Below, one piece after another: positions 17,622 through 24,563 of a stretch of DNA of 64,000 bases. A model generated the notes under the pieces. That model did not search any database, was not told the DNA's origin, and saw only the letters and a program-made list of their open reading frames with translations. Each line of letters opens with the position of its first letter. The stretch's first letter is position 1. This DNA is from Metabacillus kandeliae (lineage in GTDB: Bacteria > Bacillota > Bacilli > Bacillales > Bacillaceae). Location: NCBI RefSeq assembly GCF_021166585.1, contig NZ_JAJOZE010000001.1, positions 576,062-640,061 on the forward strand. Direction: 5' to 3'. The translations under genes were made by a program, and so were the position numbers.

Positions 17622-18782
17622 ATGGAAGAGAACATGTTTTCAAGAGAACAGAACCTATTATTATGGCTATCCCGGACAGATTTTGAAAAGCACATACCTG
17701 AAAAAGTATTTGATGATATTAATTGGATTGAATTTAAAGAATTAGCCTTACATCATCGTCTTTTTTCATTAATTTATCCAAGGCTGAAAAAGTTTAAGGA
17801 GCAGCTGATTCCTTCGTATATTAAAGAAGAGCTTGGGCGCTTATATAAGAGCAATACGATGAAAATGATGCAGCTATCTGGTGAAATGGGACTAATCAGC
17901 AAAGTTTTACTAAACGGAGGTATTCATACACTCTTTCTGAAAGGTCCTGTTCTTGCAGAGGAATTATATGGAAGCCTATCATTAAGGACCTCAAGGGATT
18001 TAGATTTTTTAGTACCTTTAGACAAATTGGAGGATGCTGAACAGCTTCTTGTATCCCTTGGATATGTAAAGAATGATTATTTTCCAAAATTTTTAAATGA
18101 ATGGAAATGGCGCCATCATCATTTAGCTTTTTACCATCCGGAAAAGCATATTACTGCTGAAGTGCATTGGAGACTTAGCCCTGGACCAGGGAAAGAGCCT
18201 CAGTTTAAAGAGCTTTGGGAGCGTAAAAGGAAAAGTGCCATTACTCATCAGCCGGTCTATTTTTTGGGGAAAGAAGACCTTTTCTATTTTCTGGTGACGC
18301 ATGGTGCCAGGCATGGATGGTCAAGGCTGCGCTGGCTGGCAGACATTGATCGCCTGGTAGTAACCAATCCGGATTGGAGGGTTGCTTATCATTTGTTGAA
18401 AAGATTTCAATGTTTGCAGCTTGGTGCTCAATCGCTGCTGTTAGCTTCACAGCTGTTTCAAACTGAGATTCCCGGTGCTTTTAAAGAGATAACAGCAGGC
18501 AAAAAAGCAAAAAAGTTAGCAGAAAATACGTATTTTTATTTAAAGGAAAAAGTGAATCTGCACACTGAACCGCTTCCTGAACATGTTTCAAATTATCATA
18601 GTCATTATTTATATTCATTAAAATCTTTTGAGCAAAAGATCCTATTTCTATTAAACTTTCTTTATCCTTACCCAAGCGATCAAGATAAATTGCCGCTCCC
18701 TAAAACTTTTCATTTTTTGTACTTCCCGTTAAGACCTTTCCTATTGCTTTGGAATAGAGTGAATAAGAAGGTGCTCATATGA
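17622..18782 (+). CDS. lasso-cluster nucleotidyltransferase (NTP_transf_5 family)
   Basis: 386 residues of the 'uncharacterised nucleotidyltransferase' family common in Bacillus and Paenibacillus lasso clusters. The polymerase-beta-type core is seen in LFLKGPVLAEELYGSLSLRTSRDLDFLVP (about residues 105-133), with the Asp-x-Asp metal pair in RDLDFLV, and AEVHWRLSPGPG near 180. Related proteins (PsmN type) are thought to modify the phosphorylated C-terminus of the lasso peptide further. That role, and the donor, are not proven by this sequence. It overlaps the exporter start by ATGA. Confidence 0.8.
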   Translation: MEENMFSREQNLLLWLSRTDFEKHIPEKVFDDINWIEFKELALHHRLFSLIYPRLKKFKEQLIPSYIKEELGRLYKSNTMKMMQLSGEMGLISKVLLNGGIHTLFLKGPVLAEELYGSLSLRTSRDLDFLVPLDKLEDAEQLLVSLGYVKNDYFPKFLNEWKWRHHHLAFYHPEKHITAEVHWRLSPGPGKEPQFKELWERKRKSAITHQPVYFLGKEDLFYFLVTHGARHGWSRLRWLADIDRLVVTNPDWRVAYHLLKRFQCLQLGAQSLLLASQLFQTEIPGAFKEITAGKKAKKLAENTYFYLKEKVNLHTEPLPEHVSNYHSHYLYSLKSFEQKILFLLNFLYPYPSDQDKLPLPKTFHFLYFPLRPFLLLWNRVNKKVLI

Positions 18783-20569
18783 AGTTTATAATGGAATATT
18801 TAAAGCGATTCTATCAATTCTCGGGGAAAGCTATTTTTTTAAATATGTCTGGCATGGTTATCGTGAGTTTGCTGGAAGGAGCAGGCCTTTTTATGCTCAT
18901 TCCATTGATAAGTTTAAGCGGACTTATTCCGATCCAATCAGAAAAGCTTACTTTTATTAGTCAATCCTTTATGTATACTGGTTTGCCGAAAAATATACTG
19001 CTGCTTTTGCTGTTAGTTATGTTTGTGCTCGTTATGATAGGACAAGGCTATTTGCAGCGCTATATCAATATTAAGAACGTTGAAATCCTGCATATATTTT
19101 GCAGGGAAATCAGAATTAGACTTTATGAGATGACCCTGCAGTCTGATTGGAGCTTTTTTATTAAAAAGAGAAAATCAGATTTGATAAATTCTTTAACAAC
19201 TGAATTAGCCAGAGTTATAGGAGGAATTAACTTTATTCTGCAGCTTGCGGCTTCCCTTGTTTTTACTGTTGTACAAATCGGAGTAGCTTTATGGCTTTCT
19301 CCTAAAATCACTGTCTTTGTACTTGTCTGCGGCTCTGTGCTGGTTCTGTTCTCTAAAAAGTATTTGAAAAGAGCCCGTAAGGCTGGTTATAAGTCATCAG
19401 AACTGTCGCAGCAATATTTAGGCGGAATAACCGATCATTTTAACGGTATTAAAGATATTAAAAGCAATACCCTTGAGCAGTCGCAAATCAGCTGGATTAA
19501 GTCACTGACCCAGGGAATGGTAGATGAACAAATTGAGTATGTCAAATTGCAAACAAGCACTGAATTATTTTACAAAGTTTCTTCTGCTATTTTTATTGCT
19601 GTTTTTTTATTTGTATCGGTAACTATGCTGCATGCAGAAATGGGGCAGCTTCTGTTAATTATCTTAATTTTTTCAAGACTTTGGCCTAAATTCACCAGCA
19701 TACAGGCTGATATGCAGCGGGTGGCTTCTACTATCCCGGCTTTTCAATCGCTTGTGAGACTTGAAAAAGAATGCAAGCTTGCGGAAGAGACGTTCATTCA
19801 TCAGCAGCAAAATGTTCCTGCTTTAGTTTTAAAACACTCTATTGAATGCCGAAATGTATCCTTTCGATACAATCAGGAGTCCAAAAAGAAGGTTTTGCAT
19901 AATATTAATGCAACCTTTTACCGTAATCAAATGACAGCCATTGTGGGCAGGTCAGGAGCGGGGAAAAGTACGTTAATTGATCTGTTAATGGGGCTGATGA
20001 GGCCTGAGACAGGAAGTGTCCTGGTTGACGGGGAAGAACTGGAAAATCCTCTGGCGTTTAGGAAAGCAATCAGCTATGTTCCGCAGGATCCGTTCCTTTT
20101 CAATGGAAGCATTCGAGACAATTTACTAATGGTGAAAAACAATGCGATGGAAGTAGAGCTACTTGAAGCACTCGAATTTTCTTCGGCTGCAGAGTTTGTC
20201 AAAAACCTTCCTGATGGGTTAGATACCATCATAGGAGATCGGGGAGTCAGACTATCAGGCGGAGAAAGACAAAGAATTGTTCTTGCCAGAGCGATATTAA
20301 GAAAACCTTCCATCCTTATTCTGGATGAAGCTACGAGCGCACTTGATACTGAAAATGAATCAAAAATACAAGCAGCCCTTGAAGCATTAAAAGGCCAAAT
20401 GACCATTATTGTCATTGCACACAGGCTATCAACGATTCGCAATGCTGACCAAGTCATCGTATTGGAACAAGGGGAAATTATTCAAAAGGGAGCTTTTCAG
20501 CAGCTGGCTCAGGAAAAGAAAAGCATGTTCAGCCATTTGCTCGGAAAGCAGATGGAATTGTCACAATAA
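18779..20569 (+). CDS. lasso peptide ABC exporter (D protein)
   Basis: 596-residue half-transporter. The first ~330 residues hold six membrane helices (for example LEGAGLFMLIPLISLSGL, ILLLLLLVMFVLVMIG). The nucleotide-binding domain has Walker A GRSGAGKST near residue 390, Q-loop YVPQDPFLF, signature LSGGERQRIVLARAI, Walker B ILILDEATSALD and switch IAHRLSTI. It would dimerise and export the mature lasso peptide, and so also give immunity. ATGA coupling to the nucleotidyltransferase gene. Last gene of the cluster, followed at once by a strong terminator. Confidence 0.93.
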   Translation: MKFIMEYLKRFYQFSGKAIFLNMSGMVIVSLLEGAGLFMLIPLISLSGLIPIQSEKLTFISQSFMYTGLPKNILLLLLLVMFVLVMIGQGYLQRYINIKNVEILHIFCREIRIRLYEMTLQSDWSFFIKKRKSDLINSLTTELARVIGGINFILQLAASLVFTVVQIGVALWLSPKITVFVLVCGSVLVLFSKKYLKRARKAGYKSSELSQQYLGGITDHFNGIKDIKSNTLEQSQISWIKSLTQGMVDEQIEYVKLQTSTELFYKVSSAIFIAVFLFVSVTMLHAEMGQLLLIILIFSRLWPKFTSIQADMQRVASTIPAFQSLVRLEKECKLAEETFIHQQQNVPALVLKHSIECRNVSFRYNQESKKKVLHNINATFYRNQMTAIVGRSGAGKSTLIDLLMGLMRPETGSVLVDGEELENPLAFRKAISYVPQDPFLFNGSIRDNLLMVKNNAMEVELLEALEFSSAAEFVKNLPDGLDTIIGDRGVRLSGGERQRIVLARAILRKPSILILDEATSALDTENESKIQAALEALKGQMTIIVIAHRLSTIRNADQVIVLEQGEIIQKGAFQQLAQEKKSMFSHLLGKQMELSQ

Positions 20570-20604
20570 AAAAGGACTGCTTCCACTCGGAAGCAGTCCT
20601 TTTA
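20568..20604. terminator. terminator between lasso operon and SinI-like gene
   Basis: AAGGACTGCTTCC (20572-20584) pairs perfectly with GGAAGCAGTCCTT (20589-20601) around a 4-nt loop, with A and T tracts on both sides. It can stop transcription from the left (exporter) and from the right (SinI-like gene, whose stop codon it touches). Confidence 0.9.
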
Positions 20605-20733
20605 TGCATTTTTTTCTCCTCTCAAAAACACCCTTACCTCCTCAACCGTCAATCCAATCCTCTCCGCCTCCATCATCAGATCCAGCCATTCCTCATCAAT
20701 CGGTTTTGCCAATTCAATCGTCAATTTCCTCAT
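20602..20733 (-). CDS. SinI/SlrA-like antirepressor, 43 residues
   Basis: A very short ORF on the minus strand starting MRKLTIELAK and continuing PIDEEWLDLMMEAERIGL, then TVEEVRVFLRGEKNA. The pattern D-x-E-W-x-x-L-x-x-E-A-x-x-x-G-(I/L)-(S/T)-x-x-E-(I/V)-R-x-(F/Y)-L is the SinI helical-hook domain that dimerises with SinR. Its ATG lies inside the 3' end of the upstream repressor gene (20-bp overlap, +1 frame), so it is probably made by translational coupling. The C-terminal domain of B. subtilis SlrR looks very similar (EEWKALMAEAREIGL). The pair may therefore be an unfused equivalent of SlrR, or a split gene. Confidence 0.8.
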   Translation of the reverse strand: MRKLTIELAKPIDEEWLDLMMEAERIGLTVEEVRVFLRGEKNA

Positions 20734-21067
20734 CCTCTTCGTTTTGATCGTCCTGCCATTTTTTGAAACGTATGTAATCCCGGAAGTAGCGAAAATCGTC
20801 CTTGGTCATTCCTTCGTTTATGGCTTTTTCTAGGATGGTGAGCCATTCTTCATCGACGGACTTGCTGCTGTCTTTATCATGAAGAAGATCGTTGACGTCT
20901 GTGTCCAGTGTTTCAGCAATTTTTGTTAAGAATTGCAGGGATGGGTTTTTCTGAATGTCTCTTTCAATGTAGCTTAAATAGGATTTTGACACTCCAGCGA
21001 GCTCTGCAAGCTCGCTCAGTGAGTACCCCTTCATTCGCCTTAGCTGCCTAATGCGTTCACCAATCAT
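20714..21067 (-). CDS. SinR/SlrR-like transcriptional repressor
   Basis: 117 residues. An HTH_3 DNA-binding domain (residues 1-65, IGERIRQLRRMKGYSLSELAELAGVSKSYLSYIERDIQKNPSLQFLTKIAE) carries the recognition helix SKSYLSYIER, nearly identical to SinR. A C-terminal SinI-like dimerisation segment (SVDEEWLTILEKAINEGMTKDDFRYFRDY) follows. It ends in an acidic tail, EEDEEIDD. Transcribed away from sipW-tasA, with which it shares a control region. It differs more from B. subtilis SinR than the second copy at 24890-25228, so an SlrR-like partner is likely. RBS GAGAGGAC before the ATG. Confidence 0.88.
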   Translation of the reverse strand: MIGERIRQLRRMKGYSLSELAELAGVSKSYLSYIERDIQKNPSLQFLTKIAETLDTDVNDLLHDKDSSKSVDEEWLTILEKAINEGMTKDDFRYFRDYIRFKKWQDDQNEEDEEIDD

Positions 21068-21197
21068 AGATCATGTCCTCTCTGCAGTAAGCCGCTTTAT
21101 CATATCTTCTTTCGTTCATTATAAATAACAAATCGTTCTATATAAAATTACAAAATTGTATGAAAACAGAAGAAAAAGGAAGGATGAAGGAGGTTTT

Positions 21198-21213
21198 GTT
21201 CTTATAAACGAAC
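21198..21213 (+). promoter_or_regulatory. SinR-type operator upstream of the sipW promoter
   Basis: GTTCTTATAAACGAAC fits GTTC-N8-GAAC, and the flanks extend the symmetry (TTTT before, AAAA after), giving 8+8 paired bases. It lies in the divergent region between the SinR-like gene and sipW, about 44 bp before the sipW -10. Confidence 0.65.
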
Positions 21214-21256
21214 AAAACGACAAATTACGGTGTTTTTTTATTTGGTCATATATAGC

Positions 21257-21289
21257 TATAATTCGGTTATGAGGTTCGTTATGAAGAAC
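21257..21289 (+). promoter_or_regulatory. sipW-tasA promoter -10 and downstream SinR-type operator
   Basis: TATAAT at 21257-21262 is the likely -10; the -35 is poor, which suits an activated or derepressed promoter. GTTCGTTATGAAGAAC at 21274-21289 again fits GTTC-N8-GAAC and would lie near +5 to +20, where a bound repressor blocks initiation. GTTCTAT at 21135-21141 is an extra half-site. Confidence 0.6.
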
Positions 21290-21310
21290 AAATGAGGGTT
21301 GGGTGAGAGG

Positions 21311-21817
21311 ATGTTTAAGTCCTTCCAGATCAATGGGAAGGTGCTGGCTGGCTTTGCCGTATTTTTTCTGATATTCACGTTCTTACAGCAATATTCGCCA
21401 ATTCAGATGAAGAGTATTCTGTCAGGGTCCATGGAACCGGTGTTTTATACAGGTTCCATCATTCTCGAAAAAAAAACGGATCAGCATACTGTTTTCCGGC
21501 AGGGAGACGTGATCACGTTCAAAGTAGAGAACGGAATTCATATTACTCATCGAATTCAAAAAGCTGTTAAAAAGAACGGAGAAACCTTTTATGTTACAAA
21601 AGGGGATCACAATAATGGACCCGATTCTGAGATGGTCAGTTCCAGACAGATTGTAGGAAAGTATCTTGGGATTACTATTCCATATGCCGGTTATGTGCAT
21701 CACTTTCTTTACACCAAGATAGGTTTGTTGGCTTTTATGATTCTCCCTGGAATTTTCTTGCTTGTCCTTTCCTGGCGAATGCTTTTTCTTCAAAAGACTT
21801 CCGTTAAACAAGGTTGA
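21311..21817 (+). CDS. sipW: signal peptidase I, SipW (ER type)
   Basis: 168 residues with a membrane segment at residues 11-30 and another near the C-terminus (IGLLAFMILPGIFLLVLSW). The catalytic Ser is in LSGSMEPVFYTGS. The second catalytic residue is His in GIHITHRI rather than Lys, which marks the ER-type S26B class to which SipW belongs. The family cleaves TasA and TapA precursors. ATG 21311 is chosen over the in-frame TTG 21299. First gene of the matrix operon; tasA follows 51 bp later. Confidence 0.93.
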   Translation: MFKSFQINGKVLAGFAVFFLIFTFLQQYSPIQMKSILSGSMEPVFYTGSIILEKKTDQHTVFRQGDVITFKVENGIHITHRIQKAVKKNGETFYVTKGDHNNGPDSEMVSSRQIVGKYLGITIPYAGYVHHFLYTKIGLLAFMILPGIFLLVLSWRMLFLQKTSVKQG

Positions 21818-21868
21818 AACTTCTGAAATAGAAGTTCACATAAATTTAATCACTATGGGGGTTACAAA

Positions 21869-22456
21869 ATGGGAATCAAAAAGAAATTAGGTTTGGGTCT
21901 GGCAACAGCTGCACTTGGATTATCACTGGTTGGCGGCGGTACATACGCTTATTTCAATGACAAAGCTGATGCAACAAGTTCATTTGCTGCTGGAACACTT
22001 GATATCGAAGCAAAGCCTTCCACAATTATCGATGTGAAAAACCTTAAGCCAGGGGACTACATGATCCGCACATTCAAGCTTCAAAACAAAGGAAGCCTTG
22101 ATATGAAAAAAGTTCTTTTAACATCTAATTATATGGTGACAGATGCAAACGGCAATAACGCCGGAGAAGATTTTGGCAAATATATTAAAGTGGATTTCCT
22201 ATACAATAGCGACAAAAATTCAGATGTCATTTATGACACAACCCTTGATCAATTGAAAACAAAAGATGGTGTTGATGCAGTAGAAAAAGGTCTTATGGGT
22301 GGAGAAAAGAGCGGCCTTAAAGCAGGAAAAACGGATGAAATGTATGTGATGTTTACATTTGAAGACAATGGTCAAGATCAAAATAAGTTCCAGGGAGATT
22401 CTATGAAATTAACTTGGACTTTTGAAGGGACTCAAGGTGCTGGAGAACTGAAATAA
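21869..22456 (+). CDS. tasA: TasA/CalY amyloid matrix protein
   Basis: 195 residues. A signal peptide (KKLGLGLATAALGLSLVGGGTYA) is followed by YFNDKADATSSFAAGTLDIEAKPS, the hallmark of TasA/camelysin (peptidase M73 Pfam family), with cleavage expected after TYA by SipW. The rest is a jelly-roll-type domain (LKPGDYMIRTFKLQNKGSLDMKKVLL). It forms extracellular fibres of the biofilm matrix. It is shorter than B. subtilis TasA (261) and nearer to B. cereus CalY in size. Strong GGGGG RBS. A terminator-like hairpin follows, so tasA mRNA may be enriched over the downstream genes. Confidence 0.93.
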   Translation: MGIKKKLGLGLATAALGLSLVGGGTYAYFNDKADATSSFAAGTLDIEAKPSTIIDVKNLKPGDYMIRTFKLQNKGSLDMKKVLLTSNYMVTDANGNNAGEDFGKYIKVDFLYNSDKNSDVIYDTTLDQLKTKDGVDAVEKGLMGGEKSGLKAGKTDEMYVMFTFEDNGQDQNKFQGDSMKLTWTFEGTQGAGELK

Positions 22457-22462
22457 GCTAAT

Positions 22463-22503
22463 TACCAAAAGGGAAGGCGGGAAGTTTCCCGTCTTCTTTT
22501 CCT
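22463..22503 (+). terminator. terminator-like hairpin after tasA
   Basis: A GGGAAG-GCGGGAA stem pairs with TTCCCG-CTTC-TTTTCC through a 2-3 nt loop. The T-tract is interrupted by C, which suggests partial termination before the tapA-like gene. Confidence 0.6.
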
Positions 22504-22549
22504 ATTCAATTTAAACACTTTGCAATGATGACAGGGGATGATGACAATC

Positions 22550-23266
22550 ATGAAGCTTTTCATGAAAAATAAAAAGGTATGGGTCCTCACACAGGCTTCC
22601 CTTATATGGTATACAGGTGTTCTTCTACTAGCCAATATCCCCAGCGAAACAATGGCTTATTATTCCGACCAAACAGAGGACCAATTTGAAATACAAGCTG
22701 GAACATGGTGGGACAAGAGCAATTTATCCTTTGAGCAGGATCCTAAATCCCTTGAAATCGAAACGTGCGATGCAGCAATAGTTTCTTTTCCGGTTAAAAA
22801 TTCGGGTTTTACAATGATTGGCCCGACTTCTTATAAAGTGCTGTTTAATAATGAAGTGATCGAGAATGGGACTCTCGGTGAAATATCTGAAAATGGTCTC
22901 GGTGCTATCTCCGCTGCAGCAGATAAGCCTGGAAGCTATCAGGCCATAGTAGATCAAAGGCCAGGATACCAGGGAATTGATGATCAAGTCACATCTGTTT
23001 CAAGCAGTCCGGTAACAGTCACTTGCACACCTCCAAAAGAAGAAGAAAAAGATGATAAGAAAGATCCTGAAAAGAAAGACCCTGAAGTTAATAATACTGA
23101 AAAGGCAGATAAACCTGCCGATGAGAAAATACCAGCAGGCAGTGAACAAGATCCATCCATTCATGATCAGCCTGCATCTAATTCTCCTGAACAGCCATCT
23201 GACAGCAGCCAAGTTCAAGATGAACAGCCAGTAAACCCAGACAGCGGGAAAGGTGATAAACAGTGA
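22550..23266 (+). CDS. TapA-like TasA accessory protein
   Basis: About 238 residues. One hydrophobic N-terminal segment (VWVLTQASLIWYTGVLLLANIPS) is followed by ETMAYYSDQTEDQF, a SipW-type cleavage region. A central domain of about 120 residues has two Cys, WWDKSNLSFEQ, VSFPVKNSG and KPGSYQAIV…PGYQG. The tail is a long Lys/Glu/Pro/Asp repeat-poor segment. B. subtilis TapA has the same plan: W-D-x-S-x-L, a single N-G turn, K-P-G-x-Y, P-x-G-Y and an acidic-basic tail. I infer a TapA role in fibre assembly or anchoring. Start uncertain: ATG 22538, 22541 or 22550. It overlaps the second signal peptidase gene by 4 nt. Confidence 0.7.
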   Translation: MKLFMKNKKVWVLTQASLIWYTGVLLLANIPSETMAYYSDQTEDQFEIQAGTWWDKSNLSFEQDPKSLEIETCDAAIVSFPVKNSGFTMIGPTSYKVLFNNEVIENGTLGEISENGLGAISAAADKPGSYQAIVDQRPGYQGIDDQVTSVSSSPVTVTCTPPKEEEKDDKKDPEKKDPEVNNTEKADKPADEKIPAGSEQDPSIHDQPASNSPEQPSDSSQVQDEQPVNPDSGKGDKQ

Positions 23267-23808
23267 AAATACTGAAGAATATCATTAGTACGGTGATTAC
23301 AGCAGTGTTATTTCTCTCTTTATGCACGATGATCTTTTTTGTTCTTTCTTCCAAAGCTTCCGGAGGAGAACCACAGCTTTTGGGTTATCAATTGAAAACG
23401 GTCCTTTCCGGTTCGATGGAGCCGGGAATTCATACTGGTTCTCTTATTGCTGTTAAGCCCGGAGGAGATATGACCCGGTTTGTAAAAGGTGATGTTATTA
23501 CCTTCCATATGGATGAAAAAACGATTGTTACTCACAGGGTACTGTCTGTCGTTAAAAGAGATGGACATGTTTTTTACGAAACAAAGGGTGACAGCAATCA
23601 ATCACCTGACTCTCAGCTTTTGCAATCCTCAAATGTAATAGCCGAATACAGCGGGTTTACTATACCTTACGCCGGCTATTTCTCAGAGTTCGCAAAATCA
23701 AAACAAGGGAATGCCATTTTAATGATTATTCCGGGCATTTTGCTTCTAATTTATTCAGTTTTTACAGTTTGGAAAGCACTCTCTAAATTAGAAGTGAAAA
23801 CTCCTTAA
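23263..23808 (+). CDS. second SipW-like signal peptidase I
   Basis: 181 residues, same class as the first: N-terminal membrane helix (ITAVLFLSLCTMIFFVLSS), catalytic Ser in LSGSMEPGIHTGS, His in IVTHRVLSV, conserved YETKGDSNQSPDS and IPYAGY, and a C-terminal membrane helix (AILMIIPGILLLIYSVFTVW). The GTG start overlaps the TapA-like stop, so the two are coupled and this copy may serve that substrate. B. subtilis has a single sipW in its tapA-sipW-tasA operon; here one copy lies at each end of the operon. A strong terminator follows. Confidence 0.9.
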   Translation: MKILKNIISTVITAVLFLSLCTMIFFVLSSKASGGEPQLLGYQLKTVLSGSMEPGIHTGSLIAVKPGGDMTRFVKGDVITFHMDEKTIVTHRVLSVVKRDGHVFYETKGDSNQSPDSQLLQSSNVIAEYSGFTIPYAGYFSEFAKSKQGNAILMIIPGILLLIYSVFTVWKALSKLEVKTP

Positions 23809-23838
23809 TAGAGGTGTTCAGCGCCTCTATTTTTTTTA
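23807..23838 (+). terminator. terminator of the sipW-tasA operon
   Basis: AATAGAGGTG pairs with CGCCTCTATT (one G-T) around a 5-nt loop and is followed by eight T. It overlaps the stop codon of the second sipW. Confidence 0.92.
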
Positions 23839-23847
23839 GAACAGATT

Positions 23848-23863
23848 GTTCTTAAAAAAGAAC
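23848..23863 (+). promoter_or_regulatory. SinR-type operator before the DUF5658 gene
   Basis: GTTCTTAAAAAAGAAC is a palindrome of the GTTC-N8-GAAC form, lying 15 bp before the TTG start of the next gene and just after the operon terminator. An AGAAC half-site lies at 23838-23842. Confidence 0.6.
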
Positions 23864-23878
23864 GGATGGGGGAGTGTT

Positions 23879-24178
23879 TTGAAAAAGTGGTTTCTTTATC
23901 TGGCAGCCGTTAATTTTCTTGATGCAGCAGCAACAGCCTGCGGGCTCATGATTGGGGCAATTCAGGAACAGAATCCGATGATGAGCTTTCTTTATCAGCT
24001 GCATCCATCGGTATTTATAGGGGTGAAATGCTTACTGTCTGCCATTCTTGTTTTTCTTGCATACAGGCACGCATTTTCCTTCCACAGGCTGATAAAAATA
24101 GGCGCTTATGCTGCAGGAGCTGTTTACACCTTTGTAATGGCTCTTCATATTCTTTGGATTACTCAATCCATTATCTAA
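23879..24178 (+). CDS. DUF5658 family small membrane protein
   Basis: 99 residues with three to four hydrophobic helices (WFLYLAAVNFLDAAATACGLMIGAI, FIGVKCLLSAILVFLAYRH, AYAAGAVYTFVMALHILWI) and the family motif NFLDAAAT…EQNPMM, which includes an Asp and Asn-Pro. Function unknown. TTG 23879 after GGGGGAG is preferred over TTG 23846, and it aligns with the start of the paralogue at 24564. It is followed 12 nt later by a zinc-ribbon gene. The SinR-type operator in front suggests coexpression with the matrix genes. Confidence 0.8.
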   Translation: MKKWFLYLAAVNFLDAAATACGLMIGAIQEQNPMMSFLYQLHPSVFIGVKCLLSAILVFLAYRHAFSFHRLIKIGAYAAGAVYTFVMALHILWITQSII

Positions 24179-24190
24179 AGGAGAGATACT

Positions 24191-24394
24191 TTGTTTAAAA
24201 AACTTTGTACCCGCTGCACACGTGCTTCCTTCAGCAGCTACGATGGAGGGAAGTGGATCTGTCCGGCCTGCCAGAATGATTTGACTCATAGCAAAGCAAT
24301 TCCCGCCAGCAGCAAAACCTCCTATTCAGAGGCATATGCAGCCTATCAGAAAGCTCATATTCAAAAGATAAAAGGTTTTTCAAAAAGCACATAA
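24191..24394 (+). CDS. small zinc-ribbon protein, unknown function
   Basis: 67 residues with two Cys-x-x-Cys pairs (CTRC and CPAC) 17 residues apart in an otherwise hydrophilic protein. This fits a rubredoxin-like zinc ribbon of about residues 5-35, with a basic Tyr/Ala/Lys-rich helix after it. I do not recognise the family. A TTG start follows AAAGGAGAG by 5-6 nt. It lies between two DUF5658 genes and ends in a terminator, so it forms a two-gene unit with the first DUF5658 gene. Confidence 0.65.
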   Translation: MFKKLCTRCTRASFSSYDGGKWICPACQNDLTHSKAIPASSKTSYSEAYAAYQKAHIQKIKGFSKST

Positions 24395-24398
24395 CCCT

Positions 24399-24429
24399 GC
24401 TGGAGCTCAAAGCTGCCAGCTGTTTTTTT
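24399..24429 (+). terminator. terminator after the zinc-ribbon gene
   Basis: GCTGG (24399-24403) pairs with CCAGC (24416-24420), with further AGCT pairing inside, and is followed by TG and seven T. Confidence 0.75.
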
Positions 24430-24563
24430 GTCTGATATGCTAAATGGCTTTTCATATAAATGATGGAGGAAGGGGGATTAAACTCTGCGTATTCCAATCG
24501 CGAAATTGGTTTTCTTTCTATCGAAAGGGGATAATTAACTAATAGGAAAGGAGGCAGTTACTT

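Noticed and set aside
20074-20457. 127-codon ORF antisense to the exporter ATPase domain
   Set aside because: Shadow of the nucleotide-binding domain; no RBS and no domain.
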